Part shown: positions 19,896 to 30,130 of the stretch, in pieces | Layout of the letters: each line of letters begins with the position of its first letter | How positions within the stretch are numbered: the first letter of the stretch is position 1 | Program-made: the position numbers and the translations under genes | NCBI GenBank assembly: GCA_026770585.1 | Contig: MU646332.1 | Coordinates: 1,279,633-1,315,487 of the forward strand | Source of the DNA: Baffinella frigidus | Taxonomy: Eukaryota > Cryptophyceae > Cryptomonadales > Baffinellaceae | Direction: 5' to 3' | DNA length: 35,855 bases | Notes under the pieces: generated by a model | Told to the model about the DNA's origin: nothing | Databases searched by the model: none | The model's input: the letters and a program-made list of their open reading frames with translations, nothing else

Positions 19896-19934
<39 letters not shown>

Positions 19935-22013
19935 AACAACCGTCTATGAGCCTTACGAAACGAGCCGGTCTATGCGCCTTACGAAACGGGGCGATGGCAG
20001 GTGGGGCAACGGGCGATGCTGCGATACACGGAGTTTACGTCCAACGAGTGTCTTCCAGAGAGCCGCGCGGAAAATCAGGGGGACTTGCGGGACGAGGACA
20101 TGCAGGTTGTCCTTGAGGTCCTTGAGGGGTTTGGTTTCTCCCAACATAGGCGAACACCAATGTAGAAAAGATCTGCTGAAAAACACCACCGGACACCACC
20201 GTAGAAAAAATTTCCGTAGAAAAGATCTGCAGACACAGCATTGTTTTCTTGTCTTTTTCCCCGACCCTACCATTCTTCAAGCTAGCTTTGGTCCAATCCT
20301 TGTACGGTTCAATGTGTGTCCCAGAGAGCCGCGCGGAAAATCAGGGGGACTTGCGGGACGAGGACATGCAGGTTGTCCGAGGGTTGTGCCTGATGCCAAG
20401 AGGGTTGTGCTTGATGTCTCTTCGAGGAGACCTCCTTGACACGTTGTTGGAAAGAGGTTCCTTAGGTCGATTAGGGTCTGATTTCTCTCAACTAAGGCGG
20501 ACACCACGCCTTTCCGTAGAAACGATCTGCATAAAAAACATTGCTTCCTTGTCCTTTTTCCTGACCCCACCATTCCTTAAGCCAGCGTTGGTCCAATGCT
20601 TGCCCGGTTCAATGTTATCCGGGGAGACCTATTTTCTTTCATTTCCTGGCAACGAAGATTACTACACAATGTGTTTTTACTAGAAATATCAAAAATATTC
20701 CCAGAGAGCCGCGGAAAGAATCTCATTTTGAAACACTTGTAATTTACAAACAGGATTTCAATCAAAATTACTACACATTTGCTTGAATATTACTGGTGAA
20801 GTAAATTTATAGAATTCATGTGTGAAGTAAATTTATAGAATTCAGTTTATAAAAGTGTTTTCATATGAAATCAGGGCGACTTGCGGGACGGGGACATGCG
20901 GGTTGTCTTTCCCCCTAAGCGAGCGAGGAGGGAACAGCTTTAAAGATTATAACGACTTTCACTTGAAAGCCGAGGTCGTTTTTCGACCTTGACTGTCTTA
21001 AATGTGCCGAGTTCGCTCGGCAGCTGCCCCACCACTCTTCACGCGTTGGCCCAATCCTAGTCTTGGTCCAATCTTTGTCCGGAAAATCAGGGCGACGTTT
21101 TTGAGGGACGGGGCCATGCAGGTTGACTCAAATACTTTTTGAGCTAGCTTGGTGCGAATGGCTAGCCTGCGAGGTCCACTTAGTGACCACTAAGTGGACC
21201 TCGAAGATTTTATATGGAAAAAATCAAAATTTATGAGCTGGATTGAATGAAATTTACTACACATAAAGATCTTTACATGTAACATTAAAGCAGACATGTG
21301 GTAATATTGTTTTTCATCCAGTTTATGAATTATAAGTGTTTCCATATGAGATGGTCCACTCTCACGTTAAAAAACCAATGCTTGTCCGGTTCAATGTGTG
21401 TCCCGTACCCATGTCGGCATCCTGTCGCAGCACCGTAAAACCTGAACTCCAAACTCTAGACCCTCAAACTTAAACCTTAATCCTTAAACCTTAAACCCTA
21501 AACCATAAAATCTGAACCCTAAACCCTAAACCCTAAGCCCTAGACCCAAACCCTGAACCCTGAATCCTAAACCCTAAACCCTGAACCCTAAACCCTAAAA
21601 CCTAAACCCTAAACCCTCAAGACAGTGCAGAGACTTTCCCAGCTAGAAACTGCCGGCCACCGCCCTCCTGACAAGCCAGATGGCAAGCGAATCCGGGCAC
21701 ACAATTCAATTTAATGTAAATGGGCAACGAAACTTACTACACAGAAGCTCTTACTAGTCATAGTAAAGCAAATGTGTAAACTTCGTTGCCCATTTTCATT
21801 TAATCAGATGATGTTCCCGTACGAAAGCGAGAACTCTGACATTCAATCCCCTGCGAGCAGCACTCAGTAGCGGGGGCAGTGGAGGGGCTCGACGAATTGG
21901 TCATGAAGATGACTGTGGGAGAGAAGGTCTGTGCCCTCTGCCCTTTGCTTTCCGGCAAAACGAAATTCACCCACACAGCCCTCCTGCTCCGAAATCTCGA
22001 CGCCGAGATGTGA
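18168..22013 (+). CDS. Secreted FKBP-like protein with degenerate active site
   Basis: Exons 18168-18340, 18492-18573, 18830-18916, 20001-20105, 21631-about 21681 and about 21880-22013 (stop TGA). Phases agree at each junction; the third exon's donor choice (AAG|GTCTTT) and the last intron's ends are the least sure. It starts with a clear signal peptide (MLPVRISSALALLVVLALSS, cleavage near STAADS). Residues around FKEVISVGDGHTYPQVGQRA and LRYTEF follow the FKBP fold's opening strands (family pattern ETISPGDGRTFPKRGQ...HYTG). The last exon, GLDELVMKMTVGEKVCALC ... TALLLRNLDAE, follows the closing part (GWEEGVAQMSVGQRAKL ... ATLVFDVELL). The conserved Trp at the pocket floor is Leu here, and the YAYG loop is missing, so proline isomerase activity is doubtful. 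It is probably an ER or secreted binding protein. It is divergent from the LRR gene, with 530 bp between starts. Confidence 0.65.
18940..19042 (+). repeat. (GA)n microsatellite after a donor
   Basis: GAGAGA with GCGAGA interruptions begins about 25 bp after the donor at 18917. Here, unlike in the other genes, the sense strand is purine-rich. Confidence 0.9.
19125..19282. mobile_element. MITE-like family G copy 1
   Basis: Arms ggaccaagcagtcgattttc and the complement of cagaccaaatcgtcgatgttc, with a ggcgaattcgcc palindrome near the centre. A related copy lies at 31060-31200, with a gtcgaattcgac centre. Confidence 0.55.
19737..19790 (+). pseudogene. Partial copy of the FKBP-like gene's fourth exon, acceptor side
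   Basis: gatggaaggtggggcaccggg cgatgctgcgatacgcggag repeats 19994-20035 (acceptor plus first 36 coding bases, VGHRAMLRYAEF). It lies upstream of the full exon and then runs into GA repeats. Between the two, ctatgagccttacgaaacg also occurs twice (about 19945-19985). Confidence 0.65.
19788..19936 (+). repeat. Long (GA)n microsatellite
   Basis: About 150 bp of GAGAGA with GCGAGA interruptions, between a partial copy of exon 4 of the FKBP-like gene (19752-19787) and the full exon at 20001. Confidence 0.9.
20608..20698. mobile_element. MITE-like family D, partial, type I arm
   Basis: tccggggagacctattttct ttcatttcctggcaacgaa leads into the core attactacacaatgtgtttttactagaaatat. The right arm is missing. 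The arm matches that of the 25027 copy. Confidence 0.6.
20713..20874. mobile_element. MITE-like family D inserted in an exon copy
   Basis: Arms aatctcattttgaaacactt and aagtgttttcatatgaaatc (type II) with an attactacaca core. It splits a copy of the exon ladder: gagagccgcggaaa lies at the left and atcagggcgacttgcgggac at the right. The inner part also repeats gtgaagtaaatttatagaattca twice. Confidence 0.7.
21205..21355. mobile_element. MITE-like family D, type II arms
   Basis: attttatatggaaaaaatcaaaatttatgagctggattgaatgaaatttactacacat at the left and a complementary right part ending gtttccatatgagat. The core includes ttacatgtaacattaaagca. Just left of it is the palindrome gtccacttagtgaccactaagtggac. 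Confidence 0.7.
21436..21626 (+). repeat. Telomere-like array abutting an acceptor
   Basis: CCCTAAA-type units in the sense direction of the FKBP-like gene. They end 10 bases before the acceptor of exon 21631 (aaaccctcaagacagtgcag). Confidence 0.85.
21709..21804. mobile_element. MITE-like family D in the last intron of the FKBP-like gene
   Basis: Arms atttaatgtaaatgggcaacgaaacttactacacag and the complement ending gcccattttcatttaat, with a core of ttactagtcatagtaaagca. A CA dinucleotide flanks both ends and may be a target duplication. It makes up about half of the intron. Confidence 0.7.
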
Positions 22014-22272
22014 CACACGCAACCACCGATCAACCAGACGCCCTTCTTTTTCGTCCCTGCTGTGCCCTGCACCCCTCTTGATACGCGGTGAATGTTGGGG
22101 TGAACATGGGGGGAGTCAACACCCCAGGGCGTTTTAGCAAACCCTACGGTTGGTCTACTGCAGGCCCGACCCCCCTGAAAACGAGAGGGTCAAGCCCGGA
22201 CTTGCCAGAACGAAACGCCCCCGGCTCAAAAGGCTACGAGTCACATCCTTCCCGGATATCCGGGGATAACGT

Positions 22273-22472
22273 GACCAACCATTGCTGACTTTTGGCGTGT
22301 TTCCAAAGAAACACCTCACAAATCAATTTTGAGGAACGTTCCCCGTCGTGTTCTGAGTGGGGTAACCACCTTTACACCCACCAATCAAACAGGCGATGCT
22401 TTTCGCATCGCTGGATCTTCGAGTAAAGTTGATTCTACCCGGAACACACGCCAAAAGTGTTGATAATTGGAG
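22273..22472. repeat. Inverted repeat enclosing an exon copy
   Basis: ccaaccattgctgacttttg gcgtgttt at the left is complementary to aacacacgccaaaagtgttgataattgg at the right, 200 bp apart. Inside, 22393-22424 repeats the acceptor and start of the exon at 22592 (caggcgatgcttttcgcatcgctggat). Confidence 0.5.
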
Positions 22473-22591
22473 TTCTTTGCTGGCGAACATTTGAGAAGAT
22501 CTTCCACGATACGCCATCTAAACACTTGTAGCGCGAACGAGTGTGTATGAAATTCCCACTTATGCCCTGGTTCGGCCCACCCATGAAACAG

Positions 22592-23421
22592 GCGATGTTT
22601 TTCGCATCGCTGGATCTGGGGTGTGTGCGCGCGCTGCAAGCGTGGCTACAGTGGTGGCTCGAAGCGACGTGCTCCGAAATGTCGGACGCCCGCGCACGCA
22701 TATTCGAGGTNNNNNNNNNNNNNNNCCCCCCCTGCCGTAGACTCATAGAGACTTCCCCCGCCGACCCATGGACACACCTCACCGCAGCGAGGCCCCTCCT
22801 CCCCCGACCACCACACACCGCCCGTGTGAGGAACGACCCTAGATACCCCTCAAGTGGCCAGGGGATCATGTTTGACCCTCCACACGTCCTAGGCTCCTAC
22901 GTAGGCCCTACAGTAGGAGCGTATTGGCCACTGGCCACGACATAAACTCTCGAGGCGACGTGCTCCGACATGTCAGACGCCCGCGCACGCATATTCGAGG
23001 TCCGCCCCCACTTAGCAGCCACACCTTAGCAGTCATTTAGCAGCCACGCCCGCACACGCACATTCGAGGTCCTCCCTCCCCCCTCATGCCTCCCCCGACC
23101 ACCACGCACCTCCTCGCCATAGAAGCCCCTGCTCGCCGTAGTATCGTAGAAACTTCCCCCGTCAACTCGTAGACATCCTTGTGCCACAGTCTCACCCCTC
23201 TTCCCTGCTGACACCCCGCGAATCCCTCTTTTGAAACTTCACTGCTTCGCAACGTCCTTGCACACGGCGGCCGTGTTGGTCCTGGGGCGAGCCGAGGCGG
23301 GGCGGACGGATAGTCGCAGACAATTCACCCAGCCGTATTCGGCGCGTGGGATTCGAGTCGAGAATGGCATTTGGCGGCCGGACGTGGCTGGTTGCGTTGG
23401 TGCGTTGGAAATGACTTCTGA
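22592..23421 (+). CDS. Gene fragment of unknown function, broken by an assembly gap
   Basis: Exon 22592-22708 (39 codons, phase 0) follows a CAG acceptor and ends TTCGAG|GT just before a run of N. It reads AMFFASLDLGCVRALQAWLQ and then WWLEATCSEMSDARARIFE, an amphipathic helical segment. A weaker candidate last exon, 23320-23421 (IHPAVFGAWDSSREWHLAAG, stop TGA), would join in phase. No first exon was found between 22014 and 22591. It may also be a longer gene with unseen exons. No family recognised. Confidence 0.35.
22711..22725. other. Assembly gap (15 N)
   Basis: Fifteen undetermined bases directly after a donor site. The true gap length is unknown. Confidence 0.99.
22950..23072 (+). repeat. 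Copies of the ARARIFE exon end
   Basis: 22950-23003 repeats the last 54 coding bases of exon 22592-22708 and its donor (LEATCSDMSDARARIFE|GTCCGC). 23046-23072 keeps only the last 21 or so (DARTRTFE|GTCCTC). The nearby gtagactcatagagacttcc (22737) is echoed by gtagtatcgtagaaacttcc at about 23138. Confidence 0.6.
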
Positions 23422-23535
23422 CGGCTGTCCCCCTTACAGGTTGTGTTAGTGCGTTGGAAATGACTTTTGGCCCTGGTAGGTTGAGTTAAGTGCATCGGAA
23501 ATGACTTTTGGCCCTGGCAGGTTGAGTTAGTGCGA
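23380..23535. repeat. Three to four tandem ~55-bp units
   Basis: gtgcgttggaaatgacttnt g...caggttg(a/t)gtta repeats at roughly 23399, 23449, 23490 and in part at 23528. No function is evident. Confidence 0.6.
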
Positions 23536-23555
23536 CTGGACGGGGCGCCGCCACC

Positions 23556-23655
23556 TCGAGAGACACGGCCGTCACTGATGCCAAGCCTCTCTTCGTGGTT
23601 CTCTTAGCCGCGGCCACGAGCGCCTGACGCTCGGTGTCAGGATCAGGACTGTCCG
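23556..23655 (-). CDS. Possible isolated minus-strand exon
   Basis: The complement of about 23556-23653 reads PDPDTERQALVAAAKRTTKR and GLASVTAVSLE, ending CTCGAG|GTGGCG after an acceptor ccggacag. The composition looks coding, but no partner exon was found. It lies downstream of the 24501-32588 gene's stop. Confidence 0.25.
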
Positions 23656-23740
23656 GGGATGTGGCCCTAGAGTAAAGGAAGCAACCCAGTCTCAGGCCCC
23701 TGCACTCAACAATCAACTGTTGGAGGGAATTCGTACGCAT

Positions 23741-23866
23741 ACATGGGTATCTTGCTCACAAGAAAACGCACCTCCCTAGCTGGGACCCTCCAGCAGGCCT
23801 ACATGCCCAGGTCCCTAAGGTGGCCTCAGGGGGGGGAGCAGGTTCTTATGAGCGAGGTGCCCCTGT
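23741..23866. mobile_element. MITE-like family A copy 10
   Basis: Arms acatgggtatcttgctcaca and cttatgagcgaggtgcccct, with a core diverged from the other copies (agcaggcctacatgcccagg). A headless core fragment lies at about 24131-24190. Confidence 0.75.
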
Positions 23867-24500
23867 ACCGCACATGCTGAACCACGCGCCCGCAGTTCTG
23901 AGTCGCCGAAATAATTTCGCGTGTCATTTATTACGCAGACACCGTCGCACCCCCGCAACTGATTAGTTGCACACAAAGGGGCTCCCGCACCAACCAGCAT
24001 GAGCAATTACACACAGTGCGAGGGAATCCCCGCACCGAGATTTCCACGCAACGACCAACATCGCTCGAAGCATGCGATGCACCCTCAGACCGCTGTCCGG
24101 AGCAGTTCGCTCGATGCTGTGGACAGCACTCAGGGCCCTACAGTAGGGCTATGCCCAGGGCCCTGTGGTGGTCCTGGGGGGGAGGGCGCTCCATCTCCAA
24201 CGGACCAACCTCCTCTCTCGCTCCAAGCCCTCTACATGTACACTCCCGCATCGATGAGGCCTATCCATCAAGTGGCCAGTAGCTTCATACGCCCTACCGT
24301 AGGGGCCTACGACCAGCCTCAAATTCCACTCTTGGTGGTCAAATTTGACGGCCTGGCTACAGCTGTACTTGAGGGATGCCTTGGGGCCTACGGGGCGTTG
24401 GCATCGACGACGCCTGTGCCGTCATCATCGATGCTGGAGTGTAGAGGATGCCCCGCAGGGCCCTAGGCATAGGCTTGATCGATGCTGGAGTGTGGAGGCC

Positions 24501-25312
24501 TTAGCGGGCATCGATGATAGCGCCGTCGCGGCCGGTGACGCGCGTCTCGACGTTCAGCGCCAGCTTCGAGAGCCCGTCGTACGCCTGCAAGGGAGAGTGT
24601 GTGAGAGACAGAGAGCGAGAGTGTGTGCGAGACAGCGAGCGAGAGTGTGTGAGAGAGCGCGAGAGCAACTGTCGTACGCATGCGCGGGAGAGAGTGTGAG
24701 ACAGTGTGTGAGGAGAGACTGTGAGACAGTGTGTGTGCGTGCGAGAGAGAGAGAGAGAGTGCGTGAGACACAGTAAGGGTGTGCGGCAGAGAGAGTGTGC
24801 GAGACAGAGAGACAGCGAGACGCTTCGAGCGCCCGTCGTAGGCATGCGCGCGGGAGAGTGTGTGAGACAGAGAGAGCGAGACAGTGCGTGAGACAGAGAA
24901 AGTGCGACAGTGTGTGAGACAGAGAGAGTGTTGTAAGACAGAGAGAGAGAGCGAGAGACTGGGACAGGCTTCGAGATGGCGTCGAGCCCCCGACGTATCT
25001 CAAGAGGGCTTCGCAAGCACCTTCATCCGGGGTAACCTATTTTTCTTTCTTTTGGTGGCAACAAATATTACAACACAATTCGTTCTTATCAGTAATATTA
25101 AAGCATTTGTGTGGTAATTTTCGTTTCCATCAAATGAAAGAAACATAGGTTTCCCCGGATAAACCTGGAGCGCCACGTCGGAGACACGGGATGGCGAGGG
25201 AGACACGGGATGGCGAGAGCGCGGGCAGAGGGCTTCACGTACATATGGACCACCACGGAGAGAGAGAGACAGCCTGATAGAGAGAGCGAGAGAGAGAGAG
25301 CGAGAGCGAGCG

Positions 25313-25353
<41 letters not shown>

Positions 25354-25408
25354 TATAGAGCCTGATAGCGAGAACGAGAGAGAGATAGAGACCGACAGAG
25401 AGAGCGAG

Positions 25409-25461
<53 letters not shown>

Positions 25462-28400
25462 AATAGAGAGAGAGAGAAAGAGACCTGCATGGCCACGTTG
25501 GAGACACCCATCTGCGTGAAGCGCGAGAACATCTTGTTGTGCGAGTCGCATCCCTGTCCATACCTGGTTGCGGGTTTATGGTTTATGGTTTATGGTTTAT
25601 GGTTTATGGCTTATGGTTTATGGTTTATGGTTTATGGTTTATGGTTTATGGTTTATGGTTTATGGTTTATGGTTTATGGTTTATCGTTTAGAGCCCAGGA
25701 TCCAGGGTTCATGGTTCATGGTTCAGGGTTAGGGTTCAGGGTTTAGGGTTTAGGGTTTAGGGTTTGGGGTTTAGGGTTTAGGGTTTAGGGTTTAGGGTTT
25801 AGGGTTTAGGGTTTAGTGTTTAGTGTTTAGTGTTGAGTGTTTAGGGTTTAGGGTTCAGGGTTTAGGGTGTGTGGTGTAAGGTTTAGGGTTCGGTGTTCAG
25901 GGTTTGTAGTTGAGGGTTTAGGGTTTACCCGTCCGTGCCCACCCACGCCACGTACACCTTAAGCGAGCACAGGTCGATGTCCTTCTTCGAGGCTGGGTAC
26001 CTGGTGTGCCGTCAGGGGGTTACGCTTTCGGTTGGGGGGTTGGGGGTTCGGGATCAGGGTTCGTGGTGAGGAGGTCGGGTTTCAGGGTGCAGGGTGAAGG
26101 ATTTAGGGTTTAGGGCTGAGAGTGTAGGGTTTAGGGTTTGGTGTTTGGGGTTTAGGGTTTAGGGGTAGGGGTTTGGGGTTTAGGGTGTAGGGTTGAGGGC
26201 TTCGGGATTAGAGTGTTGGGCTTATGGATTTGGCAGTGTTGGGCTAATGAATTTGGGACCAGGGATTAGGGACTGGGGGCGGGGCATCAACCCTAAACCC
26301 TTCACCCTACACCCTACACCCTCAGCACACGAAACCCTAAAAACACGAGCGGTGGGGGGGGGTGCACTGGCAGAATTGCACGAGTTCGTAAACCTTAAAC
26401 CCTACACCCCAAAGTCACGAAATTTTGAACCCTGAACACACGAGCGGTGGGGATGTGTGCACCATCAGAACGTGACCAGTTCGTTGCCGGGACGTAAATC
26501 TGGGATACACCCTAAAGCTTACTCACACGAAGCCCCACACCCGAAACACACGAGCGGAGGGAGGAGCATCTGCATAATTGAGCGAGTTCGTTAACCCTGA
26601 ATCCTACAACCTACCCCGTACACCCTAAACACTAAACCCAAAACACATGAGCGGCGGGGGGATGCACATGCAGAACTGCACGAGTTCATTGCCGGGACGC
26701 GACTCCGGGATACACCCTAACGCCTCAACACACGAAATCCTACGCCCGAAACACACGAGCGGGGGGGGGGGCGCACCTGCAGAACGTGACCACTTCGTTA
26801 ACCCTAAACCCTTCACCCTACACCCTAAACCCTAAACATACGAAATCCTTAAACCTCAACCCACAACACACGAAACCCTTAAACCTAAACCCTCAACACA
26901 CGAGGGGGTGTGTGCACCTGCAGAACGTGGACAGTTCGTTGCCGGGACGCAAATCCGGGATGCGGGGTACCACGCATGACTGCGGGGAACATCGGGGAGG
27001 GGGGGGTTAGGGCCGGTCATACGCATATGTGCACGCACGTATATGTGTCTGTGTGTACGCACGTATATGTGTACATGCACGTGTAGTAAAGACCATATAT
27101 ATATGTGAATGATCCATAGAGTCATGGCGTATTGTTTAACCCATAGAGCCATAGCTGCCCGCAGGCTAGGTTGAATCGGCAGGGGTTCGGTGAGGCAGGA
27201 GAAAGGAGGACCGCCTGGGGACCGGGGGGGAAGGCAGCGGCACAGAACTGCTCGCTGCCAACTGGCTGCTTTACAATATAGTTTTGCTGTTCGCCACGCG
27301 ACGATGACCTGTGAATCAAATCGACCGGTTTCCAAAGTCAATTTACCCACAAATCTGTCAGCTTCCTGCGGACTCCTAACAAAAATACTTGTAGCAGTGC
27401 ATAAATAACAGAAAGTCAGATCGGATTTGGTCAAAGGTAATCGTCGCGTGGTGGCAGGGAGGGCGGGCACCATCGATTGGTTGATGACCATGACGCTGGG
27501 GTCTTCTTGGATCCACCCTCGCAGCTTCTCCGCTGGCGAGCCCCAGCAGTATTCCTTCGTGCACGCCACACACCCTGTGCGAAGGGTTAGCATTTAGGGT
27601 TTAGGGTTTGGGGAATCAAGCGTCTCTCTCACTAGATGGGCGGAGCCAGCCAAGGTCCAAGTCGATTCACACACTCTGTGGAGCAGGGGCCCGCTCAGAA
27701 AAGTGTTTTTTTCTGCGGATCTTTGCTGTGGAAAGGCGTGGTATTCGGCTATGTTGACCCTCGCAGCTTTTCCGCCGGCGATCCCCAGCAGGATTCTTTC
27801 GTGCACGCAACACTCCCTGGTGTAGGGTTTAGGGTTCAGGGTTTAGGGTTTGGGGTTTAGGGTTTAGGGTTTAGGGTTTAGGGTTTAGGGTTCAGGGTTT
27901 AGGGTTTAGGGTCTAGGGTTTGGGGTTTGGGGTTCAGGGTTCAGGGTTCAGGGTTTAGGGTTTAGGGTTCAGGGTTCAGGGTTTAGGGTTTAGGTTTCAG
28001 GATTGAGGGTTTATGGTTTATGGTTTGGGATTCAATCCTTTTGGGGTTTGGGACTCTGTATTCTCGCAGCTGACTGGGGAGGTGGGATGGGGATAAACAT
28101 AGATAGCGATATATACATATATATAGAGAGAGAGGCAGGGAGGGAGAGCGAGAGAGAGAGAGGGAGAGGGAGAAAGAGAGAAACACGGAGAGACAGATGC
28201 CGTTGTCCTCAAAGTTGTACTTCATGTCGGTGTTCTTGTGACTGGGGGGGTTGGGTGGGGAGAAATATATATATATATATATATAAAGAGAGAGAGAGGC
28301 AGAGAGCGAGAGCGAGAGAGAGAGAGAGGGGGAGGGAGAGGGAGAGGGAGAAAGAGAGAAACAGGGAGAGACCGATGCTGTTGTCCTCAAAGTTGTAGTT

Positions 28401-30073
28401 GATGTAGGTGTTCTTGCAAACCAGCTGGCCGCTCTTCACATAAATCAACGAAATTTACAACAAAATCACCCATGCTAGTAATAATAAAGCGTCCGTGTAG
28501 TAAATTTCATGGGAGAGAAACGCCTTTTAGAAAGGCTTTTCTGAGATGAGACCGATGCCGTTGTCCTAAGGGACAAACGGGCAGTGACCGATTGTGGGTA
28601 TCTAGACTCCAAGGGCACCTAAATATGCAAGGCCATGCGGGTGTAGCGTCCAGACCGATGCCGTTGTCCTCGAAGTTGTACTTGATGTACGTGTTCTTGT
28701 AGATCAGCTGCCCGCTCTTCACGGAGATCAGCGCCGTGAGGTGCGGCATGAACGAGTTGTTGTAGATGTAGGGCACCTGTGCCAAGCGGGTTCGATGAGT
28801 GTCTCCTATCTACCAGCGTTTCATGTCGAGTCTCCCCCCGGGCGGATCGATGCGTTTTCCTCTGCTGGGTGTGGCACACCGCCAGCCGAGGCGTGCGCGC
28901 GAGAGAGATATATAAAGATAGCGATAGCGAGAAACAGGGAGGGAGAGAGGAGAGAGAGGGGGGGGGGGAGAGAGAGAGAGCGAGAGAGACGCCGTGAGAC
29001 ACTGCCAGACGCTGGGCACATTGCAGGGTCGCCCTGACACCATCTTCCAGCCCTGCCTCAGATAATCTGGGCGCCTCATTCAATACATTTAGATACTCTT
29101 ATAAACAGAGCGTGTGCACCGAGTCCTGATCTAAACACATTTAATACGGCGCCCAGTTTGACTGAGGCATATCTAGATATTTCTCGCAAGCACTAGCCTG
29201 CCTTCCGTCCGAGGCTGTTAGGCGCGAATCGGGAAGCCACTTCCATTCATCCTAGGATGGGTGGCAGGAAAAACTCTCACACAGTGTAGGACAACCACGC
29301 CAGAGTGCAGGAGGGATTTTGTTTTACAACGAATCTGAATACGTTCGTTGACTTTTGAAAACCACTGCCTTCATGCGGAATTGACTTTTGGCGAACCCTT
29401 CCAAGACTCTGGCGTGAAAAATGCAGGCTTCATGCTAAAAGTTTCCGTGGCCGTGCCGTGGGCATGTCCTGCAAAATCTCGTGCTGGGACCCCCCCCTCC
29501 CCGGCCTAAGTGAATCTTCTTTGGAGTTCCCATAACCTTGCATCCTTGGGTGCCCTACGAGCCTAAATACCCACAGGGAGCCAGGCTCAAGGTGAGTGCG
29601 CAATCGACGCCACCCGTCAGACCACACCACCCTACACCCTACACCCTACACCCTACACCCTACACCCTACACCCTGGACCCTACACTCTACACCCTGGAC
29701 CCTGGACCCCACACTCTACACCCTACACCCTCAACAACCAACCTAAACCCCACACCTAAACCAACGCTAGACCCTGATCCCTGACAGACCTTACGGGAAC
29801 CCAGCATGCACACGACACACAATTGTCCAGCGCTCCGTCGCACTGCGCAGACCCTATACCCTATACCCTATACCCACCACCCTGAACCCTAAACCCTTTA
29901 CCCTTTACCCCCGACTCCCTACCCCCTATCCCCTACAACCTACCCATCAACCCCAGACCTAAAGAAACGCTACACCCTAAACCCTGACAGACCTTACGGG
30001 AACCGAGCGCGCAGACACACGACACGGACGTGTCCAGCGGTCCGTCGCACTGCCCAGTGCCGGGAGGTTAATC

Positions 30074-30130
<57 letters not shown>

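Larger units (their letters stand above)
20305..21430 (+). repeat. Ladder of copies of the exon 20001-20105 end plus intron start
   Basis: cccagagagccgcgcggaaa through gaggacatgcag|GTTGTC repeats at 20318-20371. It occurs in split form at 20698-20712 and 20872-20922, and degenerate at 21083-21126. A flank of ttggtccaatgcttgcccgg(ttcaatgt) precedes the copies and recurs at 21375. The second copy keeps an intact acceptor (tgtcccag) and donor, so it could be spliced as a 48-base in-frame exon. Confidence 0.65.

Noticed and set aside
21697-21870. A 111-bp introner-type intron (21697-21807) joining RIR to an exon MMFPYESENSD with a TAG
   Set aside because: The frame after it ends in 20 codons, while the overlapping frame at 21880-22013 gives a convincing FKBP-like C-terminus; the latter was preferred.
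21800-22072. Minus-strand 90-codon frame
   Set aside because: The plus strand here reads the FKBP-like C-terminal exon with a stop; the minus frame is its shadow.
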